Source of the DNA: Sphingomonas caeni
GTDB taxonomy: Bacteria > Pseudomonadota > Alphaproteobacteria > Sphingomonadales > Sphingomonadaceae
DNA: 64,000 bases
Assembly: GCF_026013415.1 (NCBI RefSeq)
Contig: NZ_JAPDOK010000003.1
Coordinates: 434,001-498,000 of the forward strand
Direction of reading: 5' to 3'
The position numbers and the translations under genes are program-made. Each line of letters opens with the position of its first letter. Within the stretch, counting starts at the first letter, position 1. The notes under the pieces were generated by a model. That model had not been told where the DNA came from. It was given only the letters and a program-made list of their open reading frames with translations, and ran no database searches. This document shows, piece after piece, positions 61,217-64,000 of the stretch.

Positions 61217-61690
61217 ATGCGGGGGATCATGATCGCGGCGTTACTGGCCGGACCGCCGGGGAGTGCCGACGCGTTCTGCGCCGGGCTGAAGCGGATCGTG
61301 GACGCGGGGCCGGATGGGTTCGTGGGGGTTCCGCTGACGCTGCCCAATCCCGTCGATCCGGCAACGCCCTTTACGTGTGAGATCGAGCCGGGGACTCTCG
61401 ACGAGGCGGTACATGAAGAGCATCCCGATTTCGTCTGCGAAGCGCGCAAGCCCGAGAGCGCCGATAGCGACGCGAGGCTGGAGCGTGACGCGGACGCCCT
61501 GGACGACATCATCCAGAAATGCGCGCTGCCGGGTGCGACCGCCACGGGGCGCAACGGCATCGCCACGCCCAACGCCGTGATCGGGGTCGGCATCACCTTC
61601 CTGAACGACGAACGCGTCACGCCGTCCGTGGCGACATCGGGGCTCAGAATCACCGTTCATAGGCGGCGATCGGGCGCCGACGCGGCGTAG
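61217..61690 (+). CDS. exported hypothetical protein, 157 aa
   Basis: Starts 13 bases after the previous gene, with AAGGGGAAGAAG as ribosome site, so the two are probably co-transcribed. N-terminal MRGIMIAALLAGPPGSADAF is a signal peptide. Four cysteines (AFCAGLK, FTCEIEP, FVCEARK, KCALPG) suggest a disulfide-stabilised extracellular fold. No family is recognised and the neighbouring regulator does not clarify its role. Confidence 0.62.
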   Translation: MRGIMIAALLAGPPGSADAFCAGLKRIVDAGPDGFVGVPLTLPNPVDPATPFTCEIEPGTLDEAVHEEHPDFVCEARKPESADSDARLERDADALDDIIQKCALPGATATGRNGIATPNAVIGVGITFLNDERVTPSVATSGLRITVHRRRSGADAA

Positions 61691-61699
61691 CTCCAGGCC

Positions 61700-62950
61700 T
61701 CAGCCCGTCAGCACCCGATCGTCGAACAGCCCGAATACCAAGGTCGAGGCATAGAAGGCGATCGCCTTCTCCCGCTCCATCGTGCTCGCCCATTTGCGCA
61801 TGTCGAACGCGGCGTTCTGGAGCGCCATCAGCGCCTGCGAGGCCACCAGCGGATCGATCGCGCGGATCGAGCCCTCCGCGATCCCGTCCGAGAGCATCCC
61901 GGCGAAGCGGCGCGCGATGCGGTTCGAGCGGTCGATCATCGTGGTGCGGACGCGCGGAGGCAGGCCCGATAGCGCAGTGGTGCGGAGCAGCGGGCCACGT
62001 TCGGAGAATTGGACGTCGAGCAATGTCGCCATGGTGGCGGCAAGGCGATCCCAATGACTGCCGCCATGATCTTCCGCCAGCCGCTGCGCTTCGGCGATGA
62101 TGTCGAAGCTGCGCTTGTAGCAGGCGATCACCAGCTCGTCCTTGGCGTCGAGATGGTGGTAGAAGCTGCCCTTGGTGACGTTGAGTTCGCTCGCGATCTT
62201 CTGGACCGATGCGCCGCGATAGCCGAGTTCATTGATCAGCCGTGTGGCGGCGAGCAGGAAGGCCTCGCGCCCCGGCTCGGGCTCGTCATGTTCGAGGTCG
62301 AGCAGCTCGGGCGCCCAATGCTGTCCCGGCCCGACAATGCCGTGCGCGAACACCTCCATCAGCCGCGCCTCGACGCGCGGATATTCGTCGATCTCGTAGC
62401 GGGTGAGCCAGGCGGGCAGCCAGAAGATATTCTCGAGCAGCACATGCGCGCGCGCGCCGTGCAGGTCGGTCTCGGCGCGGCTGCCGTCGCCGCCCCATAT
62501 CGCGCGCGTGGTGCGGAAGACGTCGCGCCACCCGTCGAGCAGGCGCTTCTTGACTGGTCCCTCCATTGCGCGAAGGTCCGAAAGCACCGCGAAGTCGCGT
62601 TCGTCGCCGCGATGGATGCGGGCATGGCGCTCCATGTTGATCGCGAGGAAGCGGCGGACCCGCGCCTCCGGGCCATGCTCGAGCATCGCCTCGGCGAGCA
62701 TTTCCTGGAGCCGCTCGAGCGTCTGCTCGAAGGCCGCTGCGGCCAGGTCTTCCTTGCGCTTGAAATAATAGGTGACGCTGGTGGTGTTGAGTCCGACGCG
62801 GCGGGCGACATCGGCGAAGGTCATGCCCTTTGCGCTCTGTTCGTTGATGGCGTCGGCGGCGGCGGCGAGGATCGAATCGCGCTTGGCCTGGAACCGCTTG
62901 GTTCCACCCCCCTTGTCGGTTTCCGGATCGATCTTCTCGGGCGCGTTCAT
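61700..62950 (-). CDS. double-TetR transcriptional regulator, 416 aa
   Basis: Two TetR repressor units fused in one chain. Unit 1: HTH at about residues 22-68 (ILAAAADAINEQSAKGMTF, VARRVGLNTTSVTYYFKRKEDL), ligand domain to about 205. Unit 2: HTH at about 230-276 (FLLAATRLINELGYRGASVQKIA, LNVTKGSFYHHLDAKDEL), ligand domain to 416. TetR proteins normally have one HTH and dimerise; a tandem chain is unusual. It diverges from an acyl-CoA dehydrogenase gene with 150 bases between and probably represses it. Confidence 0.9.
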   Translation of the reverse strand: MNAPEKIDPETDKGGGTKRFQAKRDSILAAAADAINEQSAKGMTFADVARRVGLNTTSVTYYFKRKEDLAAAAFEQTLERLQEMLAEAMLEHGPEARVRRFLAINMERHARIHRGDERDFAVLSDLRAMEGPVKKRLLDGWRDVFRTTRAIWGGDGSRAETDLHGARAHVLLENIFWLPAWLTRYEIDEYPRVEARLMEVFAHGIVGPGQHWAPELLDLEHDEPEPGREAFLLAATRLINELGYRGASVQKIASELNVTKGSFYHHLDAKDELVIACYKRSFDIIAEAQRLAEDHGGSHWDRLAATMATLLDVQFSERGPLLRTTALSGLPPRVRTTMIDRSNRIARRFAGMLSDGIAEGSIRAIDPLVASQALMALQNAAFDMRKWASTMEREKAIAFYASTLVFGLFDDRVLTG

Positions 62951-63000
62951 TCGGCCAGCTTAGCCAATTCGCGCGCAACCCAAAGCGATTTTTTAGAATG

Positions 63001-63063
63001 CCGGTGTTCGGTATGGAACGCGCTTTTTCAAAGGCGCGGCCCCTTTACCGAATATCCGGTACG
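63001..63063. promoter_or_regulatory. paired TetR-like half-sites in a divergent promoter region
   Basis: Two inverted copies of a TACCGAA-N2-3-CCGG word: CCGGTGTTCGGTA (63001-63013, minus-strand orientation) and TACCGAATATCCGG (63046-63059), whose right part is also a 14-base near palindrome ACCGAATATCCGGT (63047-63060). They lie midway between the double-TetR gene and the divergent acyl-CoA dehydrogenase. Two sites fit a two-headed repressor. Confidence 0.5.
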
Positions 63064-63101
63064 CTCTAAGCCCGATTCCGACCCGTATCAGGAGAGAGCC
63101 C

Positions 63102-64000
63102 GTGGACTTCACGCTGACCGAACGCGAAACCTATTTCCGCGACCGTGTGAAGGCCTTTATCGACACCAGGATACGCCCCCGCGACGGCGACTATCGCGAA
63201 GAGGCGTACAGCGGCGACCGGTGGAAGGTGAACCGGGTGCTCGAGGAAGTGAAGGCCGAGGCCAAGGCCGCGGGTCTGTGGAATTTCTTCATGCCGCCGC
63301 ACTCGGGGCAAGCGCATGTCGACGACAGTTTCGAGTTTCAGGGGACCCAGCTCACCAACCTCGAATATGCGCTCTGCGCCGAGGAAATGGGCCGCGTGGG
63401 CTGGGCGAGCGAGGTGTTCAACTGCTCGGCGCCCGACACCGGGAATATGGAGGTGCTCCACCGCTACGGCACCCGCGCGCAGAAGGACGAATGGCTCCGC
63501 CCGCTGATGGAGGGTGAGATCCGCTCGGCCTTCTTGATGACCGAGCCGGCGGTCGCCTCGTCCGATGCGACCAATATCCAGACTTCGATGGTCCGGGATG
63601 GCGACGACTATGTGATCAACGGGCGGAAATGGTGGAGTTCGGGCACCGGCGATCCGCGCTGCAAGATCGCGATCGTGATGGGCAAGACCAATCCCGATGC
63701 CTCGCGCCATTCGCAGCAGAGCCAGATCCTGGTCCCGCTCGATGCACCCGGCGTGAAGATCGAGCGGATGCTTTCGGTTTATGGGTATGATCATGCGCCG
63801 CACGGCCATGGCGAGGTGGTGCTCGAAAATGTCCGGGTTCCGGCCAGCAATATCCTGCTGGGCGAGGGGCGCGGATTCGAGATCGCGCAGGGGCGGCTCG
63901 GGCCGGGCCGCATCCATCATTGCATGCGCACGATCGGCACCGCCGAAGAGGCGATCGAGGCGATGGCGAAGCGGCTCGTCAGCCGGGTCGCGTTCGGCAA
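63102..64000 (+). CDS. acyl-CoA dehydrogenase (3' end outside window)
   Basis: GTG start at 63102 after AGGAGAG, giving [20 protein letters not shown]. Visible over 299 residues: [11 protein letters not shown], a [14 protein letters not shown] flavin/substrate loop at about residue 146, [19 protein letters not shown] and [20 protein letters not shown]. This long-spaced form resembles ACAD10/11-type dehydrogenases. The C terminus and the catalytic base lie beyond the window. It should be under control of the divergent double-TetR protein. Confidence 0.9.
   Translation, partial: MDFTLTERETYFRDRVKAFIDTRIRPRDGDYREEAYSGDRWKVNRVLEEVKAEAKAAGLWNFFMPPHSGQAHVDDSFEFQGTQLTNLEYALCAEEMGRVGWASEVFNCSAPDTGNMEVLHRYGTRAQKDEWLRPLMEGEIRSAFLMTEPAVASSDATNIQTSMVRDGDDYVINGRKWWSSGTGDPRCKIAIVMGKTNPDASRHSQQSQILVPLDAPGVKIERMLSVYGYDHAPHGHGEVVLENVRVPASNILLGEGRGFEIAQGRLGPGRIHHCMRTIGTAEEAIEAMAKRLVSRVAFG

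Noticed and set aside
1..64000. tRNA, rRNA or riboswitch genes.
   Set aside because: No tRNA-like T-loop and acceptor pairings, rRNA segments or known riboswitch cores were noticed in any intergenic stretch; a covariance search would be needed to be certain.

Overview
The window looks like chromosome from a sphingomonad-type alphaproteobacterium (Sphingomonas or a close relative). It is GC-rich throughout, densely coded with many 1-4 base gene overlaps, and carries a large TonB-dependent receptor, several acyl-CoA dehydrogenases, a PAS-GGDEF-EAL-PilZ protein, and the outer-membrane/cofactor cluster lptD-surA-pdxA-rsmA. Interspersed inverted repeats of the kind common in this group lie between genes. 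The taxon is inferred from gene content and style; no rRNA or tRNA gene is present to confirm it.

Layout. 1-6.5 kb: 3' part of a 2-oxoacid:ferredoxin oxidoreductase beta gene, a cyclopropane fatty-acid synthase-serine hydrolase pair, an SDR oxidoreductase behind purF, and divergent hisI with a lipoprotein. 7-9.3 kb: a MerR regulator with a 600-residue acyl-CoA dehydrogenase and a likely auto-operator. 9.4-21.8 kb: cell-wall hydrolase, cysK with an exporter, a DUF885 lipoprotein, a 25-residue membrane peptide, a WYL-like protein, a glycine-zipper protein, a retropepsin-like protein, a c-di-GMP enzyme, a GFA protein and a sugar dehydrogenase. 21.8-24.3 kb: the accessory spot, with a small HTH protein, a GTAACCC minisatellite and a low-GC gene encoding a TIR-like domain, a middle region and a Nudix hydrolase domain in one protein. 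24.3-37.4 kb: UvrD-type helicase with a possible LexA box, PiT phosphate transporter, transporters, rsmD, rluB, a receiver-only regulator, a DUF1223 lipoprotein, a Rieske oxygenase and an AmpG-like permease with a TPR protein and a DUF2939 protein.

37.5-48.1 kb: DUF6628-like gene, rsmA, pdxA, surA, lptD, holC, ndk, a two-component pair and an EF-hand protein. 48.2-55.3 kb: thioesterase/acyl-CoA ligase pair, SDR, TetA-like transporter and an acyl-CoA dehydrogenase pair; together these suggest uptake-independent activation and beta-oxidation of an unidentified acyl substrate. 55.5-64 kb: TonB receptor, a tandem-HTH/alpha-beta-hydrolase regulator whose nucleophile position appears to be Gly, three small exported proteins, a double-TetR regulator and a divergent acyl-CoA dehydrogenase that runs out of the window.

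The best candidates for something undescribed are the TIR-like/Nudix protein (22564-24213), the tandem-HTH pseudo-hydrolase regulator (58334-60271), the double-TetR protein (61700-62950), and a three-block intergenic element shared by two unrelated loci (38126-38264 and 44538-44683).
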